DNA of 64,000 nt from Cymbidium sinense (GCA_021442155.1 CM038222.1:57670266-57734265); one strand, 5' to 3'. Counted from the stretch's first letter, positions 1 through 12,169 are shown. Numbers and translations are program-made. Notes: generated by a model from the letters alone, not told the origin.

Positions 1-338
1 GATCATAACCTTAATGCCTAGTTAGGATATACCTCACAATTCCTAATACACACACATTAGAACTAAGCCGCCATTTCTAGCTTTATGTTAAGGAAGTGCA
101 TGGTATGATGTATATTTTATTTTTTTGATGTATTATTTTAGACTGGATGTTAGGGCGTATACTTCATAGATTGGATGTTAGGTCATGATTAGCCTAATAA
201 TATTTTTAGAGGGGATTATGCATAAGAGGTGTTTAAAATAAATATAAATGTTATCTTTTGCAAGTTGCTTAAACCCCTAAGCATAACCCAAGTTAGGATA
301 GGTGGGCTTGGTTACCCATGTGCAGGGTGCTAAGTCAA

Positions 339-341
<3 letters not shown>

Positions 342-379
<38 letters not shown>
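342..379. repeat. (AT)n microsatellite
   Basis: Uninterrupted AT dinucleotides inside the LTR fragment. The equivalent position in the other LTR copies lacks the run, so it expanded in this copy. Confidence 0.95.
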
Positions 380-381
<2 letters not shown>

Positions 382-1682
382 GCTTGGGATTGTATATGTT
401 TAGCTAACACAAATTTTGCAGGTGTAATTAGATTTACTTTTCCTATTTTTAATGTATTTTTGTATTAGGAATTAGGATTAGTGATATGAGGGATTATGAT
501 GAGCAGTGTCTAGAAGGCTTTATCTTGGGAGGCCCTGTGATGCCTTTGAAGCAAGCACATCTAAATCAAAGAAGGAGGAAACATGAAGAATAAAGAAAAG
601 AAGACCCCCTATAGCATTTATTCATTTTTAAATTATAATTATTCTCTCATATTTGGGGTTGTATAATGGTAGATCTCGGCTACCCATCTTTTCTTTTTAG
701 GCTGTGCGATGGTACCCGACCGCATCAGCCTCTTATTCTTTTGCGGTAGTTATCAAATTTTTTGATGTTTCATTTAGCTTGCGCAATAGAAACAACATGT
801 TCTTTCTAGTTTCTTTATGGTTGATGGTTGAATTTGTGGCCTGGATGCGATTAGGCTCTTAGGATAAAATAAATTTTTTACCCAATTAACAACTCATAAT
901 TAAAATCTAAATAACTCATAGCCTCACCATAAAGTTTAGGTTATAAATAAGATAATTAAAAGATATAGCAACCCTTTAGCTGAATGTTGTATATTTCATA
1001 TCATGCATGCATCTTGAATCACTCGTGGAAAATGAGGGCCTCCATCCTTACACGCATAGGGACCGCTTGACCTGTGAGAGAAATGCCTACTAACAGAGCT
1101 TCACCCTCTTTCTCTCTTGATTTGGCCAACAACTCTACTCATCATACATTTAAGCATATAGAAATCTCAAAGCCTTTATCAAAATGAAGTGTCAAAAATC
1201 AAATAAAATTTAAAAATATTAGTATTTGTAGATTAAGTCATTACTCATACCACTTATGCTCTAGTCTCTTAGGGAGTGGGTTTAAGGATTTAGTCTCTTT
1301 CTAAATTAATAACAACCTAACTATCTTGAAAAATTATAAGAGTTGACCACATGAATTTAAAGCATAGGAGGAGTTAGCTGGTTATCACTCTAGATAGTTA
1401 TAAGTCTAGCAGTCGAGTGATTTATGCTCTCTTATAGAGATAAACATTGTACCCATCTTTGCTTAGATTTAGGTCATGCTTTGACTCCTACTAAAGTCCC
1501 CTTGATTCAGGATTCGAGGAAGCTGTTTCCTCTAGGCTACAAGAATAAATTCTCATCTCTTAAGCATTTCCCTAACCTTGTGTTGGTGGACTATAAGCCC
1601 TAGTATTCTAATAAAATTTCAACTTTAACAAGATAATTCTCCTCACTTTCAAAATTATAAGGCCCAACCATAGGATAGATTG

Positions 1683-1718
1683 GAATGCTCACTAAACTTC
1701 TTAAGATCATGAGCATTC
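1683..1718 (+). other. LTR stem-loop 1, copy in left LTR fragment
   Basis: Nine-base arms GAATGCTCA and TGAGCATTC pair perfectly around 18 nt. The homologous position in the other LTR copies (19,963, 34,693 and 52,069) has different arm sequences that still pair. Confidence 0.7.
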
Positions 1719-1941
1719 TCTACTCATCTCCCTTGGCTTCCAAAAAAGTCTCTCTATTTGAACTTTTCCACTTGATTTTCCAACATAACCAATTTGTTAA
1801 TAGTCTTAACCTTTAAATCTTTGGAGATAATAATTGCCTACTTTAATTGAGAGTATTCTCAAGGAACTCACCTTCCTTAGGATGTAATTAGCTATGGGGG
1901 CTTTCCCACATAGGGAACTTTACAACCCAGTTTAATATAAA

Positions 1942-1971
1942 CCCTACTTTATCCATCCATATAAAGTAGGG
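1942..1971 (+). other. LTR stem-loop 2, copy in left LTR fragment
   Basis: Perfect 11-bp arms CCCTACTTTAT and ATAAAGTAGGG enclose an 8-nt loop. The homologous site at 20,225-20,254 keeps ten pairs, one of them G-U. It lies about 200 bp from the LTR end. Confidence 0.65.
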
Positions 1972-2165
1972 GAAAAATCTCAAGTATATTCGAAAACCCA
2001 TCATGTCTTAGGAGTCCTTATTAGGTGATTAGGTTCATTGAAAGGTGATGTCTCTATCTTTCGAGATTGTACATCATACCTCAATGTCATACCCGATCAC
2101 TTCAATAAGTACGCCCTCAAATCTGTGTGGTGTCCCCCATACACATCCAAAAAATAAACATCACA

Positions 2166-3119
2166 GATACGTTCCACCATCTTTAGGAGATGAGTAGGAG
2201 TGTGTTCTTTTATGAGGTATATTAATATAAATTCAACTAAATTTTCCCAAATGTTGCATTAGGATTTATTTAGATCTGAGTTCTACTTCATATGGACGCA
2301 AACCTCCATAGTTAATAACTCATCTTATAGTAGTAATATAACACTTTTGATTAAGGTTGGAAATAGACATATCTAGTGATATGTAATGGTGTCTTAGAGG
2401 TGTGTGTGGCATAAATGACTGTAAAAAAGAATGTATCATTCTCTTTTAGTTTAAAGCATATATTTGGGGGAATGATGAGTTGCCCGATCAAAATCTCATG
2501 GTTCCGTAATCCTGAGCTGTCATGGTCCCTAGCCTACTTAGTCATGGCAGATATAATTTTTGACCTTGGAATCCTTATCAACAGCCATGGGTTGCGTCAT
2601 TTAATGTGTTCTTGTAAACCTTAGATGAAATTTGTCTAAGGGGACAAATTATAAATCAACCTTAGCAGATAAGAGGCTTTATGCCTGTTAATATATTCTA
2701 TAATTCATGACTCAATGAACAAAGTCATTTAAGGAACATACGGGCAACTTCCATGACCGTAATATAGTAGAGCCATATAGGGGAGTTAAACCACCCGGTC
2801 AGAGGGTATTGATCATATCCGCATTTTACGTGGTGTCATTTAATGATAAAGCCACACAAACAGATGACACAAGTCATATCTTTATTAGCGTTGGATTATT
2901 TGAGTTTGAATATAGTTGTATATTTAATATAATATTAGCTCTTTTGTGAGCTAGAGTTTTCTTAACTTGTCAATTTTGACAAATAATGATGGATGGAGTT
3001 GATGATTATTTGCTTTAAATTAATTTGAATAATAGATTTTATTTCATTTAAGTATATCCTCTCCGATTGTGATATTTAATCAACATGGTCATCATCGAGA
3101 TGAGTTAAGTTTTGGTAAC
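2166..3119. other. unassigned DNA after the LTR fragment
   Basis: There is no convincing coding region. The first 40 bases weakly resemble the sequence just after the PBS of the giant element (a 'ttc..ccatct..tag.agatga' stretch), but the similarity is not sustained. The remainder is moderately AT-rich and may belong to another decayed element. A 69-codon open frame at 2,415-2,624 has no recognisable domain. Confidence 0.3.
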
Positions 3120-3420
3120 TCGGACCCAGTCATGAGACCCAAGCGGGGAGGATGTTCGCATGGTGAATAGATATAAAATGCTCATATGGCGAGCTATGGG
3201 TTTTAATAGAGTTCACATGGCGAAAAAAATATAGAATGGGCTTATATCCCTTTGAAATGTATAAATTATGTAGATATTCACAAAGTGAACATGTAGGGTT
3301 GTTCGCATTGCAAATAGATAGAAGACATCCTTTTGTAGAATGCTGAATTATAGGAGCGTTTGCATGGCAAAGAGATAGAAAAGCTAGACTAACATCCCAT
3401 TGGATTGTCATATAGAAGAG
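3120..3420. repeat. degenerate short tandem repeat
   Basis: A motif of the form 'gttcgcatggtgaatagatataaaatg' recurs four or five times with heavy divergence, for example near 3,154, 3,210, 3,277, 3,301 and 3,357. Spacing is irregular, about 25-75 bp. Function unknown. Confidence 0.45.
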
Positions 3421-4060
3421 TAAACATGTGAATATGATGAAATATGTGTTTGGCTATAGAAATAAGGATTTAAATTACATGATTTGACTTCAATAATGTT
3501 AAACACTCTTGGAGATGTAGAATATAGGAATAATATTTTAACTTTTAATTTTATATTCTTATTATAATTTATATTTTTTAACATAAAAATTATTTTAAAA
3601 ATATAAATTTATGATAATATTTTATAAATATTTTACACATAATATTTTTATTGATATCTATATTTTACTAAAATTTTAAAATAATTTTTGAATATTTTAA
3701 AAATTATATTTTTTATAAACTATATATTTTTATAAATTATATTTATATTTATGACTTTATATTATAAATTTGTAGTATTTTTAAATATATTCAGTATACA
3801 TATATTTAGATTTGTAATTCATATATACTTATATATATTAACAAGATTTATATCTACGATTATAATTATTGAAATATTAAATATGTAAGTATTCTATTTA
3901 TTTATTTTATTACAAATTTATAACAAGTTATATTATTGTATTATTTTGATTATATTTAAATAATTTTAATATTTCATTGGAATGAACTCGAATCTAATTA
4001 TTGATCTTAAATTTATCATTTTTTTTCCGATTTGATATTCCACAACCTTGATAATTACGT
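3421..4060. other. very AT-rich spacer
   Basis: Nearly pure A/T sequence, especially 3,530-3,960, with runs such as 'ataattttaaaatattt'. I see no gene or ordered repeat in it. Confidence 0.6.
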
Positions 4061-5817
4061 TTGGATAATATTGTAAGAGAGTGCATTCTGGACAAAATGA
4101 GTTCTATATCGAATGGCAAATATGCATATGAGTATGTTACAGCCATGAGGCAGGAAGCACTAATGTTGTTAACGATGTTTCGATTTAGTTAATCATAAAT
4201 TAGAAAAAAAAATGTTTTTCATACCTGAAAGTAACAGTTGAGTAGACATCGACAGACCCAATTAATTCTTCATTCATTCATTAATTACACATAAAACCCT
4301 AACAAAAGAAGTCTTTTCAACAAAGACCCTGTGAACCGAAGGCCTTAAAGGACTGCAAAAATCAGTGATTCCTGACTACATCACTCAAAAGTTTGATTGG
4401 AATTACATGATCAAAATTCTGCAGGAAAAAAAAAAGAGTTCCTACTTAATTTTTCTTCATCGGAGGAACTTATGACAACCAACTTGAAGACTAGCAGCTC
4501 GCTCAAAAGAAATCTAAAAAAATGCACGTGATTTAAGGACTATTTCGACTAGGGGTGTACAGAAGCCGAGCTTGAGCGAGCCGAACTTTTGTTCATATTT
4601 GACTCATTCGAAATTACTCTATTTGTGTGTATTTGAAATTTCAGTATTTGTTTTCGGCTCAAATTATTTGAAATAGCCCATATAAACTTGAAATTGCTCG
4701 AAAAGTAATAATATGAAATTTCTATAAAATGGAGAATTTGAATGTGTCAATCTTTTGCATGGCAGAAGTTTCAACCACTACACACACACACAATACACAT
4801 TGAAATCATCACATGTTAAGTCTAGACATAACTTTACGCCCGTACTCAATCGTATACACAACATGTAAGCATAATACACATCATATTAACACAATCTATA
4901 TTATGTACACATCAGGTGATGGAATACTATTAGAGTCTGGACATAGAGCTACGTCTAGACTCCACACATAATAATTTCTCTTAAATTACCTTTTGATCTT
5001 GCTTTAATTCCAACCACAAAAATTTGGATTAAATATATTTAATTTGTTACATATGTAAATACACACACATATGATTAAATTCACTTAATGTTTAAAAAAA
5101 CATATTTGATAAAACTAAAAATGTTCTTACTTTAATAATCCAAGAGATTATATATTATATAATAATCTAAAATTTATTATAATATTTTTTATTTAATCAA
5201 AGATTATTTTTGGGCTACACTACAAATATTTATAATGCATAATTTAATTTAGAAAGATAATGTTTATAAAAAAAACTATATAATATATAATTAAAAGCAA
5301 ATAGATTTTAGTGTATAAATATTAATTAACAAAACTGTTTTCAATTATATGTAAATCATTAGAGTAGTAATACTTATTTCCAAATTATAATATTTAAAAT
5401 CAAATTAAAATATATGATAAGTTTTTATTAAAATTGGGTTATTATAAGCTAAATTTAAGAACATTACAAAAATTGGAAATTAGGTTAAGAAAATTAATTT
5501 ATCTTTGATTTATGATTTGACAGCATCATTCCAATCAATCAAACAATTTTTTTTAAACAAAAATATGGATTTCAAAATACCTAATTCTAAATCTAAACTT
5601 CCTAAAATTAAAGAAAGGCTCAAAAGAACTCCAATTTAACAATATATATAACAACAATGATTATCTTTCAACGATCATCTCAATGATGACATTAAAAAGT
5701 GTTAATAGATGAATCTCTAGAGTCTTTAGATCCAAAATTAGGCAAAACTAACCCATTACCCTCCTATATTACTCAAGCAGCATAGAATTCCTTTAATTGC
5801 TTCTCATGGATTTAAAC
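4061..5817. other. unassigned intergenic DNA
   Basis: No coding domain recognised. There is a short CA run at 4,781-4,793, then AT-rich sequence. A 'ggggtgtaca..gccgagc..gagcgagccga' stretch at 4,552-4,583 resembles the ends of widespread plant non-autonomous DNA elements, but I could not find a partner end. The sequence changes abruptly into LTR A at about 5,818. Confidence 0.35.
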
Positions 5818-6676
5818 TTGATATATCCTTCTAAAATTTATAAATCAAGTATATATTTCAAGTTAAAGTATATATTCAATCAAATTAAACGACTCAATGA
5901 GATGAGTCTAACAACACTAGAATCTGGTAAAATCGAGTCGAAATGAGCTCAAATCAAGCTGAAAAGTAACATATAAAAACTTCAAAGCACTTACCGGATG
6001 ATCAAATGACTTCCAAATTTGACGTGCTTATAGTTGAATCGAGCGGCTTGATGAGACGAATCTAACGGGCCTAAGATCACTCAAATCAAAGATCGTTTGG
6101 ATAGCCAAATCACCAAAAAACTATCTATAAGTAAATAAATCAATATACACCGTCTGATGGAGTGTTTTGGGATTTTGGCTACAATGATCAAAATGTCCCT
6201 CTCAGAATCCTATAAATAGGACCCCATTCTTGTTATGAAGAGGGGAGGGAGCTAGAAGTGAACTTGGGATAAAGTTGGGAGAGAAGTAGAAGTTCGAATT
6301 TCGTCATCATCACCGTTGTCGTCGATCGCCGCCTATTATCGTCGTCGACTGCCACCAACAACCGTTACAGTCCAACCATCGTCGCATAATTATTATAACC
6401 TGATTCTAAAATTCTCATTATCAAGATTTCCTACATACAATATTATAATCTCGTTGTCAGGAAGATTTAAACTCTATATTCCAAAGCGAATATATAGTGG
6501 AGCATTTTTACTTGGCTAAGCCCAGTGGTTTCTTCCCCTTCTTTTTTTGGGTTTTTCACGTAAAAATCCTAGAGTTTCTTATTCTCTTTTCAACTAACTG
6601 TGTGCGTGTTAGATTTCCATATAAAGCTAAGACGTGAAGGTTTATTCTACAGCTACAAGTTTTCTGGCACGCAATA
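5818..6676 (+). repeat. N1 LTR A (5'-truncated)
   Basis: It aligns with the last 860 bp of LTR B and LTR C, starting at the 'ctctaaaatttataaatcaag' block. The first 690 bp of the LTR, including its AT and CT microsatellites, are missing. It ends in 'ctggcacgcaata' before the PBS. Confidence 0.85.
6211..6219 (+). promoter_or_regulatory. TATA box in N1 LTR A
   Basis: TATAAATAG follows a stretch conserved in all three N1 LTRs ('aatgtccctctcagaatc'). Homologous TATA motifs occur at 10,308 and 59,760. Confidence 0.6.
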
Positions 6677-6700
6677 GTTTGGCGTTGTATGTGAGAATAT
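6677..6700 (+). other. N1 primer-binding site, internal copy 1
   Basis: 'ttggcgttgtatgtgagaa' begins two or three bases after the LTR end. It matches the better preserved 'ttggcgtcgtatgtgggaa' at 10,774. This motif follows the LTR in many plant Ty3-gypsy-type elements; I do not assign the tRNA. Confidence 0.6.
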
Positions 6701-7019
6701 GATTCTCATTACTTCATCATGCCAGACAACCAAATTTTCTAACAAGATTGAAACTACCAGCCATGCAAAAAATTAAGATTCATCAAACTCTAATTATTCA
6801 GCTTTTGTTGAAAATTGATGGTGGTGGTGGAGGGGGAGGGCAACTCCTAATCTCAGAAGATCGTCCATGTTAATATGCTAATCTTATAATTGATTACTAG
6901 CCCATGAAATAAGTCAAAGTTGGAGGATATTTCAACATTAAGAAAAAGATAGATTGACAAACCATTATCTTTATATTATAAGACAAAGGTCAAGGAGCAA
7001 CTTTAGTTACAGCCTCAAA

Positions 7020-7255
7020 TGGATACTTTGATTTAACATCTTTCACACAGGTTAACGTCATCAAGTAATACTCTGAGAAATAAGCTGAGAAGAATCAAAA
7101 TATTTAACCTCTTTCACACAGGTTAACATCATCAAGTAATACTTTGACAAAATAACCTCGCATGAGAGTTAAAACTATTGACTTCTTCCACACAGGTTAA
7201 ATGTCACTGTGTAACACTTTGATAAACAACTTCGGATAGGTAAAAAATTATTTAT
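7020..7255 (+). repeat. three 75-85-bp tandem units (N1)
   Basis: Each unit contains 'cacacaggttaacgtcatc' followed by 'taatactttga'. The third unit, ending 'aacttcggataggtaaaaaa', is the reverse complement of the unit amplified about 13 times at 57,030-58,110 in N2. Confidence 0.75.
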
Positions 7256-7367
7256 GGATTCCTCCCCTCGAAAGAATGCCCCTAAGGAAGCATCGATGGA
7301 AAGCTAGTAGTGGACAAGATCCTCGCTAGAAAGACTCCAAGAGAGCAAGTGGCTGATAGGGTCTCCA

Positions 7368-7912
7368 CTTATCAAAATCTCAGAGGGCAAATGCCTCAGA
7401 AGGTACATGTATATTAAAAATCTTAGAAGGAAAAAGCCTTAGAAGGTATATATACATCAAAAATCTCAATAGACGAAAGCCTTAGAAGGTACAAGTATAT
7501 CAAAAATCTCAAAAGGCAGAAGCTTCAGAAAGTACAGGTACATTAAAAACCTTAGTAGGCAAAAGCCTTATAAGGTACAGGCATATCAAAATTCTTAGTA
7601 GGCAAAAGCCTCATAAAGTACAAGTACATCAAAAATCTCAGTAGGCAAAAGCCTTAGAAGGTACAGGTACATGAAAAACCTCAGTAAGCAAAAGCCTTAG
7701 ATGGTACAAGTATATCAAAAACCTCAATAGGTGAAAGCCTTAGAAGGCACATATACATCAAAACCTCAGAAGGTACAGGTACATCAAAAACCTTAGAAGG
7801 TAAAAATTTAAGAAGGTACATGTACATCAAAAATCTCAGAAGGCAAAAGTCTCAGAAGGTATATGTACATAAAAAACCTCAGAAGGAAAAAGCCTTGGAA
7901 GGTATATGTACC
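7368..7912 (+). repeat. 43-bp tandem array (N1, copy 1)
   Basis: About a dozen units of the form 'aaaaatctcagaaggcaaaa' followed by 'gcctcagaaggtacaggtac' and 'atc'. Units vary by substitution and small deletion. There are no spacers, so it is a simple satellite-like array. The partner array is at 11,380-11,940. Confidence 0.85.
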
Positions 7913-8130
7913 CCAATAGAGGAGAATAAGCTCGTTGTGATCTTTTAGGAGGAATAACCACCAAATCATTTGGAAAATAAAACTTCTTCCTAAAGATTAT
8001 CAAAGTATCACTATTTCTAGTTAGCATTACATTCCATTTATGCTTTCGTAACACATCATCTTAAATCTTTAGACATTGGATATCTGTTGAAGGATGCTCG
8101 CCCATGAAGATATTCTCTATTTGTCAAGTT

Positions 8131-9205
8131 TGGAAGCACACTGGAGCTTAAATTCGGGATGTGCGTTGCCTAACCAGGTCAGTTAGAAACTTTGAGATAG
8201 GGGAGAACTGGAGCTTTCAAGGGGGATCAACACTGTTACAAAGGTTAGTGAAGGCTACCAAAGTGAAGAAAGCGGAAGCACACTAAAGCCTAAATTCAGG
8301 ATGCACGCAGCCTAACCAGGTTATTTGGAAACCCTGAGATTGGGGAGAGTTGGAGCCTACGAGGGGGGTTAGCACCATTACATAGGTTAATGGATGCTAC
8401 CAAAGAGAAGAAAATAGAAATACACGAGCCCAGACCGGGATGCGTGTGCAGTAACTTAGATATGCAGAGATCGGAGCTGGAGCTTGTGAGGGGTGCACTT
8501 ATCTGAGGTTAGTCGAGGTTACCAAAGAGAAGAAAGCGAAAGTACAATGGAGTTTGAATTCACGATGCACCGTCTAACCAAGTCATTTGGAAACCCCAAG
8601 ATCGGGATAACTAGAGCCTACGAGGGGGGTCGGTACCGTTATATAGGTTAGTGGATGCTACCAAAGAGAAGAAAGTGGCAGAATGAGCCAGCTGATAACA
8701 ACAGTCGGTTAAAATCCCGAGATCGGGAAAAAAAGCAGGGTTGGCACCGTTATTCAGGTTAGTGGAGGCTACCAAAGAGAAGAAAGTGGAAGCACACTAA
8801 AGCCTAAATTCGGAATGAGCTCCGCTTAACCAGACTAGCTAGAAATCTCGAGATCAGGGAGAATTGGAGCCTACGAGGGGGGTTGATCCCGTTATACAGG
8901 TTAGTGGAGGCTACCAAAGAGAAGAAAGTGAAAGTACAGTGGAGTATGAATTCAAAATGAGTGCCACCTAACCAGGCCAATTGAAAACCTCGAGATCGAG
9001 AAAAACTACAGCCTAGGAGAGGGGTCGACATCATTATATATGTTAGTAGAGGCTACCAAAGAGAAGAAAGCGGAAGCATACTGGAGCCTGAATTTGGGAT
9101 GCGTGCCACTTATCCAAATTAGCTGGAAACCCCAAGATCGAGGATAATTGGAGCCTGTGAGTGGGGTCAGCACCGTTATATAGGTTAGTGGAGCCTACCA
9201 CAGAA
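8131..9205 (+). repeat. ~140-bp tandem array (N1, copy 1)
   Basis: Eight units start with 'gaagcacactggagcc' or a variant, near 8,131, 8,274, 8,409, 8,538, 8,677, 8,789, 8,928 and 9,070. Each contains 'taaccaggttagttggaaac', 'gatcggggagaactggagcc' and 'gttatacaggttagtggagg' blocks. The partner array is split between 12,170-12,476 and 52,577-53,370. Confidence 0.85.
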
Positions 9206-9226
9206 AAAAAAATAAAGAAAGTAAGG
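9206..9226 (+). other. N1 polypurine tract
   Basis: A run of purines (A-rich with a few G) lies immediately before the TGTGAATG start of LTR B. The homologous tract precedes LTR C at 53,363-53,385. Confidence 0.6.
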
Positions 9227-9351
9227 TGTGAATGTTTCATTACCACTTGGGAGGTATTTATACTTGAAAAAGAGTCTTCATATTCTTTAAAGAATATTAA
9301 AAATAAAATAAAATAAAAACCCTTCATCTTCTTTAAAAAAAAATCTTCATA

Positions 9352-9353
<2 letters not shown>

Positions 9354-9427
<74 letters not shown>
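9354..9427. repeat. (AT)37 microsatellite
   Basis: A perfect AT run inside LTR B. LTR C has only short TATA runs at the same place (53,544-53,567). Confidence 0.95.
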
Positions 9428-9429
<2 letters not shown>

Positions 9430-9567
9430 CCTCCTAAAAAAAGAGAAAAGGAAAAGAACTCTTGACATTACTCATTAAAAAAAAATTATTCACATTTCTC
9501 ATTTAAAAAAAAAAACTCTTTATATTGTTCATTAAAAAAAAAAGTCTTCCCTCTCCTCCTCTCTCCC

Positions 9568-9586
9568 CTCTCTCTCTCTCTCTCTC
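9568..9586. repeat. (CT)n microsatellite in LTR B
   Basis: A short CT run. The equivalent site in LTR C is expanded to over 50 bp (53,735-53,787). Confidence 0.9.
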
Positions 9587-10307
9587 ACGCCAAAATAAAA
9601 AATAAAAAATAAAAAAATAAAAAATAATATTGAGGGACCCATTGCCCATTTCTTTCAAATTAAACAGGCACCTCAAAAAATATATATAATAGTATGACAT
9701 GATAAAATAATTATATATTCATAAAAATCATCATTTTATACATATAAAATAAAATAAAATAAATAAATATTAATAATTAATTAGTAAATAAATAAATAAA
9801 TTTGATATAAATAATATATATTATATATATAATTACAAATCTAAATAATTTTTATTTGAAGTGATTTTATATATTTTTGGATGAAATGAATTTTTTTCAT
9901 CCAAAAATAAAGGGACAAATGATATCCCTCTAAAATTTATAAATCAAGCATGGATTTCAAGTTAAAGCATATATTCCATTAAATTAAATGACTGAGTGAG
10001 ATGAGTCTAATAACACTAGAATCTCATAAAATTGAGTCCAAATGAGCTCAAATCAAGCTCAAAAACTACATATAAAAACTTTGGAACATTGACTAGATAA
10101 TCAAATAACTTCCAAATTTGACGTGCTTATAGTCGAATAGAGCGGCTTGACGAGACGAATCCAATGAGCCTAAGATCACTCAAATCAAAGATCGTTTAGA
10201 TGGTCAAATCACCAAAAAATTATCTATGATTAAATGAATATGTACATCGTCCGATGGAGTGTTTTGGGATTTTGACTACAATAGCCAAAATATCCCTCTC
10301 AGAATCA

Positions 10308-10316
10308 TATAAATAG
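10308..10316 (+). promoter_or_regulatory. TATA box in N1 LTR B
   Basis: TATAAATAG is conserved in place with the motifs at 6,211 and 59,760. Confidence 0.6.
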
Positions 10317-10771
10317 GACCCCATTTTTTTCATGAAGAGGGGTGGGAGCTAGTAGTGAACTTGAGAGAAAGTTGGGAAAGAACAAGAAGTTCAAAGTTCG
10401 TCATCACCACCATCGCCACCAATCACCGTCAATTATCGTCATCGACTGCCACCAATATCCGTTACAGTCCAACCACCGCCGCATAGCTATTGTAACTTGA
10501 TTCTGAAATTTTCATTATCTGAATTTTTTACATACAAATTGTAATCTCGTTGTCATGAAGATTTAAACTTTGTATTCCAAAGCGAATATATAGTGGAGCA
10601 TTTTTACTTGGCTAAGCCCAGTGATTTCTTCCTCTATTTTTGGGGGTTTTTCACGTAAAAATCCTGGAGTTTCTTATTCTCTTTTCAACTATTTGTGTGC
10701 ATGTCGGATTTCCATATAAAGTTAAGGCGCAAAGGTTTATTTTACCACTACAAGTTTTTTGGCACGCAATA

Positions 10772-10792
10772 GTTTGGCGTCGTATGTGGGAA
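10772..10792 (+). other. N1 primer-binding site, internal copy 2
   Basis: 'ttggcgtcgtatgtgggaa' starts two bases after the LTR B end. This is the best preserved copy in the window. Confidence 0.65.
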
Positions 10793-11379
10793 CGTGATTT
10801 TCACTACTTCATCATGTCAAATAACCAAGTTTCCCAACAAGATCGAAACTATCAACCATGAGAAAAATGAAGATTCATCAAACTCTGATTTTTTAGCTTT
10901 TGCTGGAAACTAAGGGGCAACTCTTAATCTCAGAAGATCGTCCATATTAATATACTAAGCATCTAATTGATTATTAGCCCAAAAAATAAGTTAAATTTGG
11001 AGGATATTTCAACATTAAGAAAAATATAGCTTGACAAACTATCATCTTTATATTATAAGACAAAGATCAAGAAGTAACTTTAGCTACAGTGTCAAAAAGA
11101 TACTTTGATTTGACCTCTTCCATACAAGTTAACGTCATTAAGTAATACTTTGATAAAATAAGCTTAGATTAGAGTTAAAACTATTAACTTCTTCCACACA
11201 GGTTAAATGTCACTGAGTAACACTTTGACAAACAATCTAGGATAGGTAAAAAATCCTTTATGTATTCTTCCCCTAGAAGGATTGCCCCTGAGGAAGCCTC
11301 GAAGAGAAGCTAGAAGTGGACTAAGTCCTCACTAGAAAGACTCTAAGAGAGCAAGTGGCTGACAGGGTCTCCACGCATC

Positions 11380-11940
11380 AAAATTCTTAGAAGTAAAATG
11401 CCTCAAAAAGTACAGGTACATCAAAAATCTTAGAAGGCAAAAGACTCAAAAGGCAAAAGCCTCAGAAGTTATAGGTACATCAAAAATCTCAACAAGCAAA
11501 ATTCTCAGAAGGTATAGATACATCAAAAATCTCAGAAGGCAAAAGCCTTAGAAAGTACAGGTACATTAAAAATTCCAGTAGGTAAAAGCCTTAGAAGGTA
11601 CGGACACATCAAAAATCTTAGCATGCAAAAGCCTCAAAAGGTATAGGTACATCAAAAACCTTAGTAGGCAAAAGCCTCAGAAGGCATAGGTATATTAAAA
11701 ACCTTAGTAGGCAAAAGCCTCAAAAGGTACAAGTATATCAAAAATCTCAGTAGATGAAAGCCTTAGAAGGTACATGTATATCAAAATCTCAGAAGGTACA
11801 GGTACATCAAAAATCTCAGAGAAAAAAAGCCTCAGAAGGTACATGTACATCAAAAATCTCAGAAGACAAAAGTCTTAAAAGGTACAAGTACATCAAAAAT
11901 CTTAGAAGACAAAAACCTCAAAAGGTACATGTACCCCAAT
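11380..11940 (+). repeat. 43-bp tandem array (N1, copy 2)
   Basis: About 13 units of the same repeat as 7,368-7,912. The 62-codon open frame across its right half is only a translation of the repeat. Confidence 0.85.
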
Positions 11941-12169
11941 AGGGGAGAATAAGCTCATTGCGATCTTTTAGGAGGAATAACCTCCATATCATTTGGAAAA
12001 TGAAACTTCTTCCTAAAGATTATCAAAGTATCACTATTGCTAGTTGGCGTTACATCATTGGATCTCACCATCCCCTGATGCTTCCACAACCCATCATCTT
12101 GTATCTATAGACATTGGGATATTTGTTGAAGGATGCTCACCCATAAAGATACTCTCTACTTTTCAAGTT

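Larger units (their letters stand above)
1..2165 (+). repeat. 3' part of a giant Tat-type LTR (fragment, runs off left edge)
   Basis: From its first bases this stretch follows the distal 2.2 kb of the giant LTR at about 18,300-20,468 and 50,450-52,576. Shared landmarks in the same order are the TTAGACTGGATGTTAGG block, the 'cccctaagcataaccca' block, the 'ggcttggttaccca' block, the 'ttaaagcataggaggagttag' block and the terminal 'aaaataaacatcaca'. The match ends near 2,165, where the other copies reach their LTR end. It is more diverged from the other copies than they are from each other. It is probably a solo-LTR remnant or the tail of a truncated element; the left part lies outside the window. 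Confidence 0.85.
6677..9226 (+). mobile_element. N1 internal region, copy 1
   Basis: In order it holds the PBS, a conserved leader of about 330 bp ('aagtcaaagttggaggatatt' block), three 75-85-bp repeats, the 43-bp array, a unique stretch of about 200 bp ('ggggagaataagctcgttg' block), the 140-bp array, and a purine tract. No retroviral domain is present in any frame. Copy 2 (10,772-12,476 plus 52,577-53,385) repeats the same order. Confidence 0.8.
9227..10771 (+). repeat. N1 LTR B (full length, ~1.55 kb)
   Basis: It begins TGTGAATGTTTCATTACC after a purine tract and ends 'ggcacgcaata' before the PBS. It contains AT and CT microsatellites in its 5' half, an AT-rich middle, and a TATA box at 10,308. 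It is shared as right LTR of the first unit and left LTR of the second. Confidence 0.85.

Noticed and set aside
4290..4302. Telomere-like AACCCTAA word
   Set aside because: A single partial unit, no array.
4549..4740. Possible hAT-type MITE end ('ggggtgtaca' with GAGC-rich sequence)
   Set aside because: No matching inverted terminal repeat or 8-bp duplication could be found.
6316..6519. Similar small open frames in LTR A (67 codons) and LTR C (59,885-60,082, 65 codons)
   Set aside because: They resemble each other only because the LTRs are homologous; LTR B has an in-frame stop, start codons differ, and there is no domain.
7368..7912. CRISPR-like regular array
   Set aside because: Units are head to tail without unique spacers, in a plant genome and inside a retroelement.
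9043..9468. 141-codon open frame on the minus strand
   Set aside because: It is a translation of the AT microsatellite and flanking LTR/140-bp repeat (tyrosine-isoleucine run); no domain and not conserved in LTR C.
10640..10861. 73-codon open frame crossing the LTR B end and PBS
   Set aside because: It crosses an LTR boundary and is not kept in copy 1; at most its last 15 codons could be a relic of a gag start.
11754..11942. 62-codon open frame with lysine-rich repeats
   Set aside because: Pure translation of the 43-bp array; the other array does not keep the frame.
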